The notes beneath the pieces are model-generated. The model was given only the letters and a program-made list of their open reading frames with translations. It had not been told where the DNA came from and ran no database searches. From positions 4,551,073-4,615,072 of the forward strand of contig CM066289.1 of assembly GCA_033816765.1 (NCBI GenBank): 64,000 nucleotides of DNA. The letters run 5' to 3'. How positions within the stretch are numbered: position 1 is the stretch's first letter; each line of letters starts with the position of its first letter. The position numbers and the translations under genes were made by a program. Positions 43,711-55,658 of the stretch are shown here, in pieces. The stretch comes from Nothopassalora personata (lineage: Eukaryota; Ascomycota; Dothideomycetes; Mycosphaerellales; Mycosphaerellaceae).

Positions 43711-43909
43711 TTATAAGGGTAGCCTATAGCTAACCCTTATATATAATGCGGCTATACCCGGCTTAGCATACCGCACGTAACGCGTATACATACACTAGGA
43801 GACGCGTATAGCGTCTATAGAAGAAAGTAAGCTTTAGTTTATCTACAATTAGAAGATCGTAGGCGTGCTATATATTGCGACATCCCCTTATAGTCTTACG
43901 GCCCTAATA
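43711..43909 (+). repeat. Element E 3' LTR
   Basis: TATAAGGG...GGCCCTAATA, followed by AAAGG and the resumption of element B. Confidence 0.88.
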
Positions 43910-45475
43910 AAAGGTTAGTTATTTATTATCGTCGTTAGTGTCGCTCTCTTCTCCTTTGGAGGAATCTTCTTTACTTAATTCTTCCGGATCCTAATCTTCT
44001 TCGATAGTATCTAGCCCGGTAATTTCATAACTTTCTTCTTATAGTTCCGGTAACTATAATCCGTTCTATTCTAGGTCTTAGTTTTCTTTATCGCTTTTAT
44101 CGTTATTAAAGTAGGATTCGTCGATGTCTACTTCTCGGAGCGTAGTATTTTACCTCTACGTTACTCCTAAGGTTCCTCTCGGTTATTAAGGCTAATACCC
44201 TACGCTTAACTTCGCGGCGTAGTAGACTTAATACGAGTCTTAGTAATAGTATCGCTAATAAAGGCTTCTATAACTATTTCGAGACTCGGATTCGATCTCG
44301 TAGTCAACTCTTCGTATTATTATATTAAACTATCGTAGTTAGTTCTTCGCATTAAATGGAATAACTACTATTTACTACCTATAGTATCCTCCTTGTCCTT
44401 CTAAGGGGTCTAGGAGAGGCGTCGTACTTCTATTACTAGCTCTCTCCGTTACTCTCCAAGTATAGTCGGTATCTCCTTAAGATCTAACGCTACTCTTAGA
44501 TTTACTAGTTTAGGGTTGTATTATGTTAAACTGTTCGCGGCGTACTATATTCTTACCGCGGCAGTCCCTTACTAGGTAGCTAGGTTTACTATATCCGTAG
44601 TAAGTTCGTATTTCTTTCGAACTCCGGGATACTCTATTCCCGTTACTATTCCTAATCTTACGACTCTTCTCGGTAACGTCGAGTTCTATTAGCTATAGTC
44701 CGTAGTATGGTTTGTCCCTAGGCTTATTATTATAGTTATCGTAGAAGCCTCTATTACGGTCATTATAGCCTAGTATGTATTTAGCCTTTCCGGATACCTT
44801 AGAATCGTATCGTCGTTCTATAGCTCTTTCGTAGAGCTTATTGTTAAGATTAATCGTAACTCTAACGAGGTCGCCTAAGCTATCGATCTTCCGACCGTCC
44901 CTTATCAACTCGTCCTTAATATGCTCCTTTAGTCCTCTTCAGTATATAACTTAAAGTACTTCGTCGTTCTAATCGGTAAGTTACGCGTATTCCTAGAATT
45001 TAGTAGTATATTCGGTAGTAGATGTCTTCTAGGTTAAATGCTAAATAACACGAACGGTAGTAGTAATCTTATTAGAGACACTAAAGACGCTCTTTATAGC
45101 ATGCTTAAGATAGTTATATAACCTAAAGATTCCGTCGGTATTATCTTCTCCGTTACTATCTAGGTATTTCCTAAGGAATAGTTTAACCTAATATTATGCT
45201 CGTTCTCTTAAAAAGGTAGTAGTAAAGATAGGCTTAAGGTTCTTAGGTATAGAGTTAAATAAGAAGTATATATCTATCTAAGAGACCTAAGTATCGAACT
45301 TGTCTCGGTCGCTATAGTAGTATTCTAGCTTACTAACCTTAAGGATATCGTTGCCTATATAAGTAGCTAAGGCATTAATTATATCGTTTACGGTCTAAGG
45401 TCGTCGGGCTCTACTTACTTTACTAGGGGCGGGTGTTCCCCGTTTACTCTATCGGTCTCCTATCGTAGAGGGCGT
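43910..45475 (-). pseudogene. Element B gag and start of pol (RIP-degraded)
   Basis: Minus strand, parallel to A 7395-9320. 44,693-44,908 still reads MIRDGRKIDSLGDLVRVT, NNKLYERAIERRYDSK, the counterpart of A gag. Next to the LTR, GCGTTTAA at about 45,472 repeats the primer site of A and complements TTAAACGC inside the B LTR. Confidence 0.72.
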
Positions 45476-45482
45476 TTAAAGC

Positions 45483-45886
45483 TATTAGGTTTAGTATAAC
45501 CTAATAATATTATAAGTTAAGAAGATAAGCTTAATCAGATTTATTCTCGGGCCGATAAGAAGTTAAGGGAGAGTAATAAAGTAGTAGCTATCTTATCTTA
45601 TAAAGACTAAGTAGTAGTAAGGTAGAGGTTAGGTTATAGTATATTCTAAATAGTAATATTAAATAGTAAGTTAAACGCCTCGAAACTAGAAGGGATTCTT
45701 AGCGTTCCTAAATATAAAGGAGATTCGTAGATCTCGGTAATTAGTCTAATTATTCTAAGTATAAGTAGTCTAATTAGTCTAAGTATAAGTAGTCTAATCG
45801 CTCTAAGTCTAAGCGCTTAGGTAGGATAAGTTACGTATTCGTCTTATTGTTATAATTCTAGGGTCTATAGGAATTATTCCGTAATA
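45483..45886 (-). repeat. Element B 5' LTR
   Basis: 404 bp, TATTAGG...CCGTAATA. It has one more 24-bp CTAATTAGTCTAAGTATAAG-type unit than the 3' LTR. Confidence 0.88.
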
Positions 45887-46386
45887 GCCGTAAACGCGCC
45901 CTAGACGAGGACCCCCTCGTCCCCTAATTAGCCCGGAAGCGTCGACCTACTAAGCCGCCTAAGATAAAGTCTACGGAGAACATCGATAGCGACGACGTAC
46001 CTAAAAACTTGGACTAACCTATAGAGGGACTATACCCTTCTCGATAGACCGACGATATATCTAAGCCGCGTCGTCGTAATAAGGCAAAGGAGAAGGGCCT
46101 TACGGGCGATACTATTACGACTAAGCTTCTCCCCGAGCGGAAGGTCTAGTAGGCCGATTATATTAAGGAGTATAGCGACTACCTCGCGCGGCTAATTACT
46201 AAGGGAGAGGTAGTAATACCTACTAACCTAGCCTAGAGTATCTACGTCTACGGTACCGATATTAGATAGCTTAAGTCGTCTAACGATTATCTCCGTAGCT
46301 ACCTCGGTATTACGGACGCCGATAATTTTAAGCCGGTTATTATACTACTCGCGCCTATCCTATAATAGTAGGGTAAGGCTTATAAG

Positions 46387-46493
46387 GTACGTATTTATCT
46401 CCTAGTAATTACTTAAAAGTACCTAACTTAGAGAGGTCTAAGTTCTTCGCGTAGTTAGACCTATCTAAGTTAGGTGCCTTTATTAGTTATTAG
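46387..46493 (+). other. Hairpin intron 1 of gene K (introner-like)
   Basis: GTACGT...TTATTAG, 107 bp, phase 0, joining GKAYK to VDLDSSK. It contains a 21-bp inverted repeat, 46421-46441 against 46455-46475, with one mismatch. Confidence 0.6.
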
Positions 46494-47240
46494 CGCGTAG
46501 ACTTAGATAGCTCTAAGTCGCCTACGTTTTAGTACGTCGCCGGCTGCGCTATATACTAATATACCCGTTAGGACCGTTTTAGTATAGAGTACGACCGTAC
46601 CGTCGACGGACCTAGTACTATCCCTAAGATATTTATACGAGAGATCTAAGAACTTAATACTAGGGCTCTCGCTATCCCCGCCCTTATCGCCGATCCCGAC
46701 GACGATACTACCTTCGACGCCGCCCTAAATAGCCTTACGTTCCCTACTAGCGGTCTATAGAAAGGCCGCCGCGCCTTATTCTACGCTCTACGCGCCGCTT
46801 ATAAGATGTTCCGTATCGTAAAGGATCGCTAGGCCGCCCTAGCGGCCGACGACCCCGACGTCCGCTACCTCCTAGATATCTTCTTCGGTACCCCCCTCGA
46901 CCCTACTCTACCGGTTATTAACCTAATCCCGGGCTTCCCTATATATAGCGAGGATCTCTTCCGCGCGCTTAATATCCTCTATTAGTATTAGTACTACCGC
47001 TAGGTTAAGGGTAATAATAAGACTAATGTCTATAGTAAAGCCGACGTCGCTAAGCTATAGAAGGTCTAGAGACCTACGGGTAAGCTATCGCCCGTCGTCT
47101 ACGTCTAGTTTATACCCGTCCGCGCTAATAGTAACGAGTAGGATCGCCGCTAACGAATAGCCCTAGCGACGATAGCCGATACTAGTAGTAGTATTCGTAG
47201 TATCTCCTCGTTCTAGCTAGCCGTAGAATACTAAGACGCT

Positions 47241-47485
47241 TATTAAGTTAAGACCTTATAGGATACGTAGTTAGTAGCGGAGTAGAGTAAGAGATTAATC
47301 TTTAACTAGCTAATAGCTATAGGGCATATAGCAATATATTAGGAACTAATACGTTAATTGTTAGATGTCTATCTAAGCTAAAGGGGAGAGAAGGTGTCTT
47401 CCGATAAGCTAAGTTATCGTAGATGCCTTAGGCTATTAGATCATAACCTAACTATTAGCTCCCCTTAAGATGCTATATCTTAATA
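47241..47485 (-). repeat. Element L 3' LTR
   Basis: 245 bp, same length as and nearly identical to 52606-52850. Confidence 0.9.
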
Positions 47486-47899
47486 CTCCTACTTATCTTA
47501 CATAGGAGGTTATAGTCTACTCTTCTCCTATTAGTAGTATTTAGACCTCTATAATAGGTTAAGCTAGCTTACAAACCTCTAAAAGTGTAGACTAGTCTTT
47601 AGCTTTATAAACCTATCTATAACTATCTTAGATATTAGGGTGTACTTCATAGTAATAAGCCTTCTCTACTAAAGTTTCCTAATAGTATTGTAGGCAATGT
47701 TAATGTACTTTAACTTGTCATAAACATGTACATCCCTTACTAGGGTAAGGGTAGCTTAGTTGTTACCTCTTAATTAGACTAGTCTTAAGCTTAACATAGT
47801 CTCCTAGTTTCTAGTAATCCTTAGTTAATAGGAACAGTCTCCTACTAACTCTCGACAGTCTATCTCCCTTAGTAGTAAAGCTAGGAATTAGGATTGCTT

Positions 47900-50800
47900 T
47901 ATATGTGCATTTATAGCTATATATTTAGCTTCTATTATAGATGTTGCTATAGACTTTTACTTCTTACTTATCTAGGAGACTAGTGCCCTATAGAGGAAGA
48001 AGACATACCTAAGGATAGAGACTCTATCTACTTTGTCTATTGTATAATTAGAGTTATAGTATCTAACTAGGCATCCTTCTCTATACCTAGAGAAGATAAG
48101 GCTAAGATTAGGATATAACCTTAGATATCTTATAATCTTCTTTAAAGCCTTTATGTAGTAGGTGGATAGGTCACTTATAAATAAGCTTATCCTTCCTAGG
48201 GCAAAAGTAATGTCTAGCCTTATAATTGTTACTAGCTACATCTATGTACTATTAATACTCTAGTACTCTACCTTATTACACCTCTTATCTATATAGCTTA
48301 AAGGTTTAAGAGCCTTATAGCTATCTATAGGTAAGTGTGTAGGTACTGCCTTCTTATAGTTTATCCCTATCTTAGTAAGGTTATCCCTAACAAAGTGTCC
48401 CTAGTTAAGTTTTAGGATTCCTCTCCTCCTGTCCCTTATAACTCTTATACTAAGGATCTTTTTAGGTTCACTAAGATCTTTAATCTTAAAGACTTTACTA
48501 AGTTCTCTTTTAAACTAGAGAACATCTATTAACTTTAGTGTAGCAATTAGAATGTTATCTACATGTATAAGAATTATAATCTCTTTTTCCTTATAAATAA
48601 GTAGGCATAGATCTACCTCTAACTATGTAAATCTAATCTCTCTAAGCTTTAACACATAGAGTTAATTCTAATCTCTAGCTACTTGCTTAAGTCTATATAA
48701 GCTTTTAAGGATCTTAAACACTATGTTTAGTAGAAGCTTAACTCCTAGTAGTAGTAACATAAAGATGTCTTTATAGAGGGTGCTTTCTATAAACGTATTG
48801 TTTACATCTACTTAGTAAAGATAGAGATCCTTCTTATATACAATAGCTATAAACACCCTAAGGGTGTCCTATCTAACTATAGGCGTAAATGTCTCTATAA
48901 AGTTAACACTAAACTTCTATAAAAAGCCCCTTATAACTAGCCTAGCCTTAAACTTTTTAATGGCTCTACTAATGCTTCTTTTAACATTAAAGACCTATCT
49001 TAACGTAACTAAGTTTGCTCCTTTTAGTAGAACAGCAATCTCCTAGGTGTTGTTACTCTATAGAGTATCTAGCTCCTTCTAGATTGCTTCCTTCTAAAGG
49101 TGTCCCTATTTCTTGTTATTTATAGCATCCTTATAGGACTTTAGAATTAGGATCTCTTGCTTGTATACAATGACTTCTACAGTTGCTATAAAGGCTATCT
49201 CCTTAACTTCTTCTAGGAATTTACTATCCTATAGTACTGAATCATCTACTAATTGCATGGCTGTAAAGAAAGCTTAGTAGTAAGTAGTAAGGTTCTCTAA
49301 GAGGTCTATTGCTTCTCCTACTTTAGTAGCTAGTTTAGGTATAGGGACTATAGATCTTAGGGCTTTCTATTTCCATTTATAGCCCTTAATATTATAGTTA
49401 GCCCTCCTCTTACTAAGGGATAATCTAAGAGTAGTTACTTGTGTCCTAGTAACATTCTTTTCCTAGAGATCTAGTAAGCTTATCTTAATTAGCTTATCGA
49501 TTTTCTGAAATTCCCCTATATTCTTTAGAGGCTAGGGAAGTTGCATAAATAGCTTTCTTAGCTAGGCTGTTACTAGGCCACTCTACTAAATGATTGAATG
49601 GTAAATAGGTTGCTCTAAGGATATGTCCTTCCTTAGCCTCCCTAAGGGTCTCCTAGCTAGTGCATTGCTTAATAGATTCAATTTTATAACATTAAGATCT
49701 ATATTACCTCTAGGTTAGTCCTTAAAGAAGTCTATATATGTGTGTTATTTAACAGCTTTTATGTCTAGTTCCTAAAAGAGCTAGGCCTTAGCTATGTTTT
49801 TAACGTATCTAATAAACACTACTTCTTTACCTCTGTTTATTAGTTTATTACTTCTTGCCTATTAAGGCTAGGATCTTATATCTATATAGATAATAGCTTT
49901 GCATCCCTAAACTTCTAAATGGTTAATAGTTAGCTTAATACTATTAAAGGCTTTATCTAGTGAAACCTTAAACCTATTATAGTCTAGACTATTTAGTAGT
50001 TTGTTCCTTATGTAGGTTTAGGCTTCTAGTGCTTTAGGCTAGAATCTAATTAGTATCTTAGCCTCTTTAAGTATTGCCCTTATAGAGTCTTCTAAGGTTT
50101 GTATTAACCTTTTAACTGGTCCATTTTAGAGCGAGTTGTATGCCTTAGTATGCTCTAGCCTAATTCCTAAATCCTTCTCCTACTGCTTAACTAATGTAAT
50201 AAGTTCCCTTACATTATTAAGCCTAACTGCTTTTAACTATGCTAATGATTTCCTCTCTGCCTTAATCTTCTAGTTCTAGAGAGCAACTAGAGCATCTTCT
50301 CTTTTCTTAAGAGGATAGGTCCACTTTTTTCTAGAGAAGTTATTAATAATCTTAAGCTAGTATTTGAACCCTAGCCTTAATATTAGTAGTAGACCACATA
50401 TATTAATAGATACAAGGGTAAGTCTTTTAGGTCTTCTCTTAGTAACTTTGCCTTTATACTTCTTTATCTTTACTATTAAACACACTCTACACTAGTGGAA
50501 GCTATCCCTAGGAATAGGAATAGATTCTTTTAAGTCTATTACCTTATAAAGATTCTAGAGTAAGTTCTTCCTAAAGTGTACAAATCTTCTATACTAAAGC
50601 TCCTACTATCTTAGGTTAGTCTCTAATTTAGTAGTTATAAAGGCATTCTCTATTAGTAGTGTACATAATAAGTAATATGCCCTTTCTTATAGTAGAGGAG
50701 AAATCTCATTAATGAATGGAACCCCCCTAAGGAGCCTTATCTAGATAACAGTTTAGCTAGAGGGGGATACAAGAGAAAATGAAGGAGGTTAGACACTAAA

Positions 50801-52159
50801 CTGCTTACTAAACTAGTTCTAAGAAACTAGGTTTACCCCTAGCTTAGGTATAAGTAGAATGTCTTCTAAAACAACTTTCCTACTAGATCTCCTACTTATC
50901 TCTACAGTCCTAATATAAGTAGCTAATAAATGCCTACCTCCTACTTTAATCTATTTCTTCTTTATTAAGGGAGTTATGGATCTAAAGAGGTAGTTCTAGT
51001 TAGTTATATAGGATAAAGCACAAGAATTAAGTAACTACTCTAATAAGGGGAACTTGCCTTAGACTTCTATAGTTAAGTGAGCTACTTCATTATACTTATT
51101 ATTATTAGACATTGTCTTCTAGGATAAGTTGCATAAGTTAGGTAGCTCTTAGGTAGAGAAACCTTTCCTAGTCTTCCTTGTTTTAGAGGAAGGAGACTAG
51201 GCCTAGTTCTTCTAGAGTGACAGTATGTTAGAGCTAAGTTTCTTTACCATTTTCTTAAGTTCCTCTATAGAGGACTTCTCTCTTAGTGTTCTTCTTAAAG
51301 ATGGTAGTAGAGATCTTCTCTTCTTAACATATGTTGCATTCTAGGAGGATAGTGCTTAGGAATAAGATCTAAGGACCTTCTTTGCCTTAGAGAGACTAGG
51401 GCAGTCCTTAATAAGATAGTCCTTCTTATAGAGAAGGTAGGAAAGTAATCTTACCTAACCTAAGGGCCTAACCTAGGTAGCTACTATACTATACTTAGCC
51501 TTAGAGGGATTTAATCTAGCCTCTTAAGCCTTAAGGATCTTTAAGGTCCTTTTATAATCTATCTTTAGCTAAGCCATAATAGTATCCCTAGCTACATAGT
51601 AGTTAGGTGGCAGTAAGCTTAAAAGCTAGGTTATTCTTATATTAGCTTTCCTATAGTACTAGCCCTCTAGGTTAACATTAGCAATCCTCCTTCTAACAGA
51701 CACTAGGTGTGCCTATATAGATCTAATAGTGAACTCTTCACTTATCTTAAAGTTTATAAACTGTTTTGTAAGCTTATGTGCATAGGTTAGTAACACCTAG
51801 CTATACTTGTTTTAGAGATGTACCTATATCTTAGTAGCTTTTCTAGATTCGTAAGAGCCCTTAAGCTCAAATTTATCTTCTTTTATGATCCTACTTAGGA
51901 TACTAAAGCTACAAGCTATATTTTGTTTTGTCTATATTAGTACATTAAGAATCTCTTTAATCTTAGTCTCTTCCTAGAGTTTTAGGTTCTTACCCTTAAT
52001 ATTGTTAAATAACACTTCTAATAAGTTATTAATTGTAAAGAATGCTAACTAGCTCTCTATCTTATATCTCTAAAGGTTGAACTATCTCTTCTAGTTGTCT
52101 CTCCTAAGAATTAGAATTTTAGTTCCCTTCTCTTCTCTTTTATCTTAGTGTAAATCCAT
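47900..52159 (-). pseudogene. Element L gag-pol (Copia order, degraded)
   Basis: A probable gag start ATG is at 52157-52159 (MDLH...), read on the minus strand. A zinc-knuckle remnant is at about 51,380-51,440 (YKKDYLIKDCPSLSK). Integrase lies before RT, as in Copia. RT is recognisable around 48,540-48,720: SLYRLKQ, then EVDLCLLIYKEKEIIILIHVDNILIA, where HVDN stands for the Copia YVDD box. RNase H extends to about 47,900. Many TAG/TAA are at lost Gln/Trp, so it is non-functional. Confidence 0.72.
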
Positions 52160-52605
52160 AATAAATTGAATGTAATAAAACAAGGTGTATATGCTTCAAA
52201 GTCGTAGCTTAGGTCCTACTAAGGCTTTTAGTATAGAATAGTAAGGTTCGTAGGTATAGATACTAAGGCCTACTTAGTAGGGTAAAGAAAGAGCGGTGTA
52301 GTCTCGGAGCTAGGACATAGGTCTATCTCTCCTAGTAGAGTTCTAAATAACTTACTTAAAGTCCTTCTTAATAGTATCTCGATGCAGTTCTACCTATAGA
52401 GTGTCTTTAAGGTATTAGCTTATAGTAAGCCGTATAGAGTCCTTTTCTAGATTACCTATTACTTAGTATTAAACTAAGCTCCTTAATAGGATAGATAGGG
52501 TAGACTTCTGCTTCCTAGATGTTTTCTACTATAATAGTAAGGGATATAAGTAACCTATACTAATATAGGTTGCTCTTACTCCTACATAAACCCGGGCTTA
52601 TAACC

Positions 52606-52850
52606 TATTAAGTTAAGACCTTATAGGATACGTAGTTAGTAGCGGAGTAGAGTAAGAGATTAATCTTCAACTAGCTAATAGCTATAGGGCATGTAGCAAT
52701 ATATTAGGAACTAATGCGTTAATTATTAGATGTCTATCTAAGCTAAAGGGGAGAGAAGAAGTCTTCCGATAAGCTAAGTTATTATAGATACCTTAGGCTA
52801 TTAGATTATAACCTAACTGTTAGCTCCCCTTAAGATGCTACATCTTAATA
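52606..52850 (-). repeat. Element L 5' LTR
   Basis: 245 bp. The adjacent inner sequence on the minus strand is GGTTATAAGCCCGGG, a possible tRNA-type primer site (RIP-blurred), unlike the self-priming sites of the Gypsy elements. Confidence 0.88.
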
Positions 52851-53429
52851 ACGCTCGTAATAACCGCGAAGACGCTACTCTAGCCGCGTTAGACGGTATT
52901 ATTTACGGTTCGTTTAGCGTTAATCCCGATATAGATTTCTTCTAGCGCCTCGACCCTATAATACCCGACGCGCGCGACCGATTAATAGTCTACCTTACCG
53001 AAGGTATAGAGATCCTATTCGAATCGCCGAGCCGTATTAATAATATAGGGTCTAAGGAGGTTATAGGCCCGGAGGCGATCGGCTACTAGTTAGTTAAACT
53101 TAGCGGCGATATAAACGGCCCTAGCGCCTACTTACCTTTATTTGACTAGGCCGTATAGTTTCTCGACCTAGAGATCGAATAGTAGCCGGATAGTACGAAC
53201 GACCCGATTAGCGAGCTTCCCTTCGCTATCCGCGCCGGTAGCCTAAGATTATAGCCCTAGTAGGCTACCGCCGCTAGCTAGGCTACTATAATACTCCGTA
53301 GTCCTATACGCGCGTATATCCTAGGCGACAACGCTAGTCTAGGTAAGACCCTAGAGGTCTACTTAACCCTAATATAGCTAGCCGAGTAAAGCTACGACGA
53401 TATCGAGAAGTACTATAGTAAGTCCCGCC

Positions 53430-53546
53430 GTATATATATAAGGCCTAACCTAAATAGGTCTAAGTCTCGAGGCGGCTTAGACCTATCTAAGTTAGGTCTT
53501 TAATATTATCGTAGTATTTATATACTTAATACTAACTAATATATAG
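53430..53546 (+). other. Hairpin intron 2 of gene K (introner-like)
   Basis: GTATAT...ATATAG, 117 bp, phase 1, with branch-like ACTAAC at about 53,531. Inverted repeat 53444-53464 against 53476-53496, 19 of 21 paired, same sequence family as intron 1. Confidence 0.68.
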
Positions 53547-55060
53547 CCAAATATAACGCCTATCTCGCTACTCTCGGTACCTAGTACTAGCTACCTCTCC
53601 CTTAGTTAGATAATAAACCCTAGCGACGTATAACGTTTACGGAATCCGCTAGCCCCCGCCTACTCTATCGTCCGGTCCTCGTCGCCTATCCGCCGAGCGC
53701 CTTATCCGCCTAGATCGCCGACGGTACTAGATATATAAATGCCTCCGGCCGCCGTAACTACTACTATATAGTTACCTTCTACTCCCTCGGTAACGCCGAG
53801 CCGGAGGTACTACCTAGTAATTACAAAATTATCGCGCCGAATATATTAGCCGGTCTAGAGACCTTCCTAGTAAGCCTCGACCCCGACGACATTATAACCG
53901 CTAAGACTATAATTATTACTACGTATAAGGCGTAGCGAGGTATAGCCTTTCTACCCGTTCTAATTGACGTAGCCCGTAACCGCGCCCGGCGGATACGTAA
54001 GGTATACTAGTAGACTATACGATCGATAGCTAACGATAGCGACCCCGACGTTAGCGTTAATAGCGACGATAGCGACCTTAATCTTAATAGCGACGGCGAT
54101 AGGGATAATAGCGACGGCGATAGCGACCGCGATAGTAATAATAGCGACGACGATAGCGATAATAGTAATAGTAATAGCGACGACGGCGGTAGCGCCAACG
54201 GCTATAGTAGCGACGGCGGTATACGACCGCGAGGGTCGTCTAAGAAGAAGATAACGTCGCGGCCGGAGATTAGCGGCGACCGCTTACTCCTTACGGACCT
54301 ACGGGCATTTAGTTATATTATCGCCGACGAGGTATACCGCCTCGTTAACCCTACTACCTTCTACGCCGACTCGCTCTACGACCTAGAACCCCTTATCGGC
54401 TTTATATTAGTTACGGGTATAGTCTACCGTAATACCGTCGGCGATACCGCGGCTCTACTCCGATTTCCCTAGCGGTATACTAAGATAGTCTTACTATAGC
54501 AATTAGCGGGCAACGGCCTCCCTCTAGCCTCCTATTACTCGCTAGGCGCGTAGTTTACCCGGGACTACGACCGCGAGTATTTCGCTATCCCTAATATCCC
54601 GTCCTAGCTCTACCTAGGCTATTCCCTCGCCGAGGTCTACCTCGCCGCCCTCTATTCTAGCCGCCTTCTATAAAGCGTAGAGAGCTATAATACCTCTACT
54701 ATAATCGCCGCTTAGCTAGCGCTAGGCCTCGTATAGCTACGTCGCATTAAAGAATAGAGAATCGAAGTCTTCGAGTACGACGTAGTTATCGGCGATAGTA
54801 TCTCTCCCCTAACCTTCGTCTACCTCGAGGCCCGGGCCGATCCTATCTCCGCCGACCCTATACGACCTAGCCTATAATACCTATATAGGCTCTAGTAAGA
54901 CGGCTAGGCTATTCCCCGTCGACGATAACGCTACGCCGGCCGATACGAGCGGCCGCGCTACTTTCCTCCGCCGGTTACTCCTTCTAACCGCTAACTACCC
55001 TCTTACTACCCGACTATTAGCGCGCCGCGTCGACTCCTAGTTATAGACCGTCTCTAAACT

Positions 55061-55148
55061 ATAAGTACTACCCGGCTTAGATTAGTCTAAGTCGTTAATT
55101 TACTTAGACCTTTCTAAGTTATATAGATCTCTACGCTCGTTTATATAG
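55061..55148 (+). other. Hairpin intron 3 of gene K (introner-like)
   Basis: ATAAGT (RIP of GTAAGT)...TATATAG, 88 bp, phase 0. Inverted repeat 55076-55091 against 55103-55118 (about 13 of 16 paired), sharing CTTAGACC and TCTAAG with introns 1 and 2. Confidence 0.58.
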
Positions 55149-55224
55149 GCCGGGCTAATATTATCGAATAGTACCTATAGCGAGACCGACCCGTTCTTCT
55201 TCTTCTACGCCTCTACTAAGGCCG

Positions 55225-55585
55225 TGTTATTATCTCGTTCTAGGGCTAGTCTTAAAGGAGAGATAAGTTAAGTTACGTAGCGGTATTCTTTAGAGAGGCT
55301 AAAGTAAGCTAAGCGAAGATAAATAATTGGAATAAGAGTTATATTCTAATTAGTAAGATAGTAACATAAGTTAAACGTATTAGAACTATAAGGGTTTCTA
55401 GCATTCCTAAATATAAAGGAGATTCGTAGATCTCGGTAATTAGTCTAATTAGTCTAAGTATAAGTAGTCTAATTAGTCTAAGCATAAGTAGTCTAATCGC
55501 TCTAAGTCTAAGCGCTTAGGTATGATAAGTTACGTATTCGTCTTATTATTATAATTCTAGGGTCCCTAGGAATCTTTCCGTAATA
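55225..55585 (-). repeat. Element C 3' LTR
   Basis: TGTTATTATC...TTTCCGTAATA, 361 bp. The right end is certain; the left end is inferred from the TGTTA start and the end of gene K reading. Two 24-bp units lie near 55,440-55,495. Confidence 0.65.
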
Positions 55586-55620
55586 CTATCCCCTTCTTAG
55601 CCTAGCTTCGTCCCGAAGCT
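55586..55620 (-). promoter_or_regulatory. Polypurine tract and stem-loop of element C
   Basis: The complement of CTATCCCCTTCTT abuts the LTR. Foldback AGCTTCG-TCC-CGAAGCT is at 55604-55620, identical to the copies in A, I and B. Confidence 0.7.
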
Positions 55621-55658
55621 TCTTAAGCCGTCATTATTTCTTATAGTAATAGTTAACT

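Larger units (their letters stand above)
24347..43909 (+). mobile_element. Element E: RIP-dead Ty3/Gypsy chromovirus, host of H, G and F
   Basis: LTRs at 24347-24544 (198 bp) and 43711-43909, with target duplication AAAGG (24342-24346, 43910-43914) inside B. The right LTR start is RIP-changed from TGTAAGGG to TATAAGGG. E's own parts are 24347 to about 27,077 (gag, protease, RT) and about 40,160-43,909 (RNase H, integrase, chromodomain, 3' region). The reading of pol stops at RT (about 27,070) and resumes in RNase H, so some 0.5 kb of E appears lost at the H insertion. A solo LTR of this family is at 10513-10710. Confidence 0.88.
12483..45886 (-). mobile_element. Element B: RIP-dead Ty3/Gypsy element, split by D and E
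   Basis: LTRs at 12483-12862 (380 bp) and 45483-45886 (404 bp; the difference is one 24-bp internal repeat unit). gag-pol is on the minus strand, so the right LTR is 5'. Its own parts are 12483-16703, 23554-24346 and 43910-45886. Their join points are proven by parallel sequence in A (for example CTAAGGTATACC around 6600 and AAAGGTTAG around 7395) and by the target duplications of D (CTAAG) and E (AAAGG). The flanks of B do not match each other (TATCG left, GCCGT right), so an end was rearranged. The LTR starts and ends show TG to TA and CA to TA changes on the right copy. Confidence 0.85.
47241..52850 (-). mobile_element. Element L: RIP-affected Ty1/Copia retrotransposon
   Basis: LTRs 47241-47485 and 52606-52850 (245 bp each, TATTAAG...CTTAATA, from TG...CA), with target duplication ACGCT (47236-47240, 52851-52855) in an exon of gene K. 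gag-pol is on the minus strand, so 52606-52850 is the 5' LTR. RIP is present but lighter than in the Gypsy copies: some CpA/TpG remain, and base composition is more AT-rich. It is the only clear Copia element in the window. Confidence 0.9.
45887..55224 (+). pseudogene. Gene K: SNF2-family helicase-like gene, RIP-dead, split by element L
   Basis: Plus strand: 45,887-47,240 joins 52,856-55,224. Stops lie at former Gln/Trp. Motifs in order: basic N-terminal region (KRRPTKPPKIKS), a long N-terminal domain, then ILGDNASLGKTLEVYLTLI near 53,315-53,372 (Walker A, DE-xGLGKT type). RPVLVAYPPSALSA (motif Ia) is near 53,670 and TIIITTYKA near 53,910. An Asp/Ser repeat linker occupies about 54,020-54,200, followed by YIIADEVYRLVNP (DEAH-like box) near 54,316 and FILVTGIVYRNTV (motif III, LTGTP) near 54,405. 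Three introns (46387-46493, 53430-53546, 55061-55148) restore the frame. The N-terminus is cut by the B LTR and the C-terminus by element C. RIP implies it existed in more than one copy. Confidence 0.72.

Noticed and set aside
54007..54198. Ser/Leu repeat ORF on the minus strand
   Set aside because: It is the complement of the Asp/Ser repeat linker of gene K.
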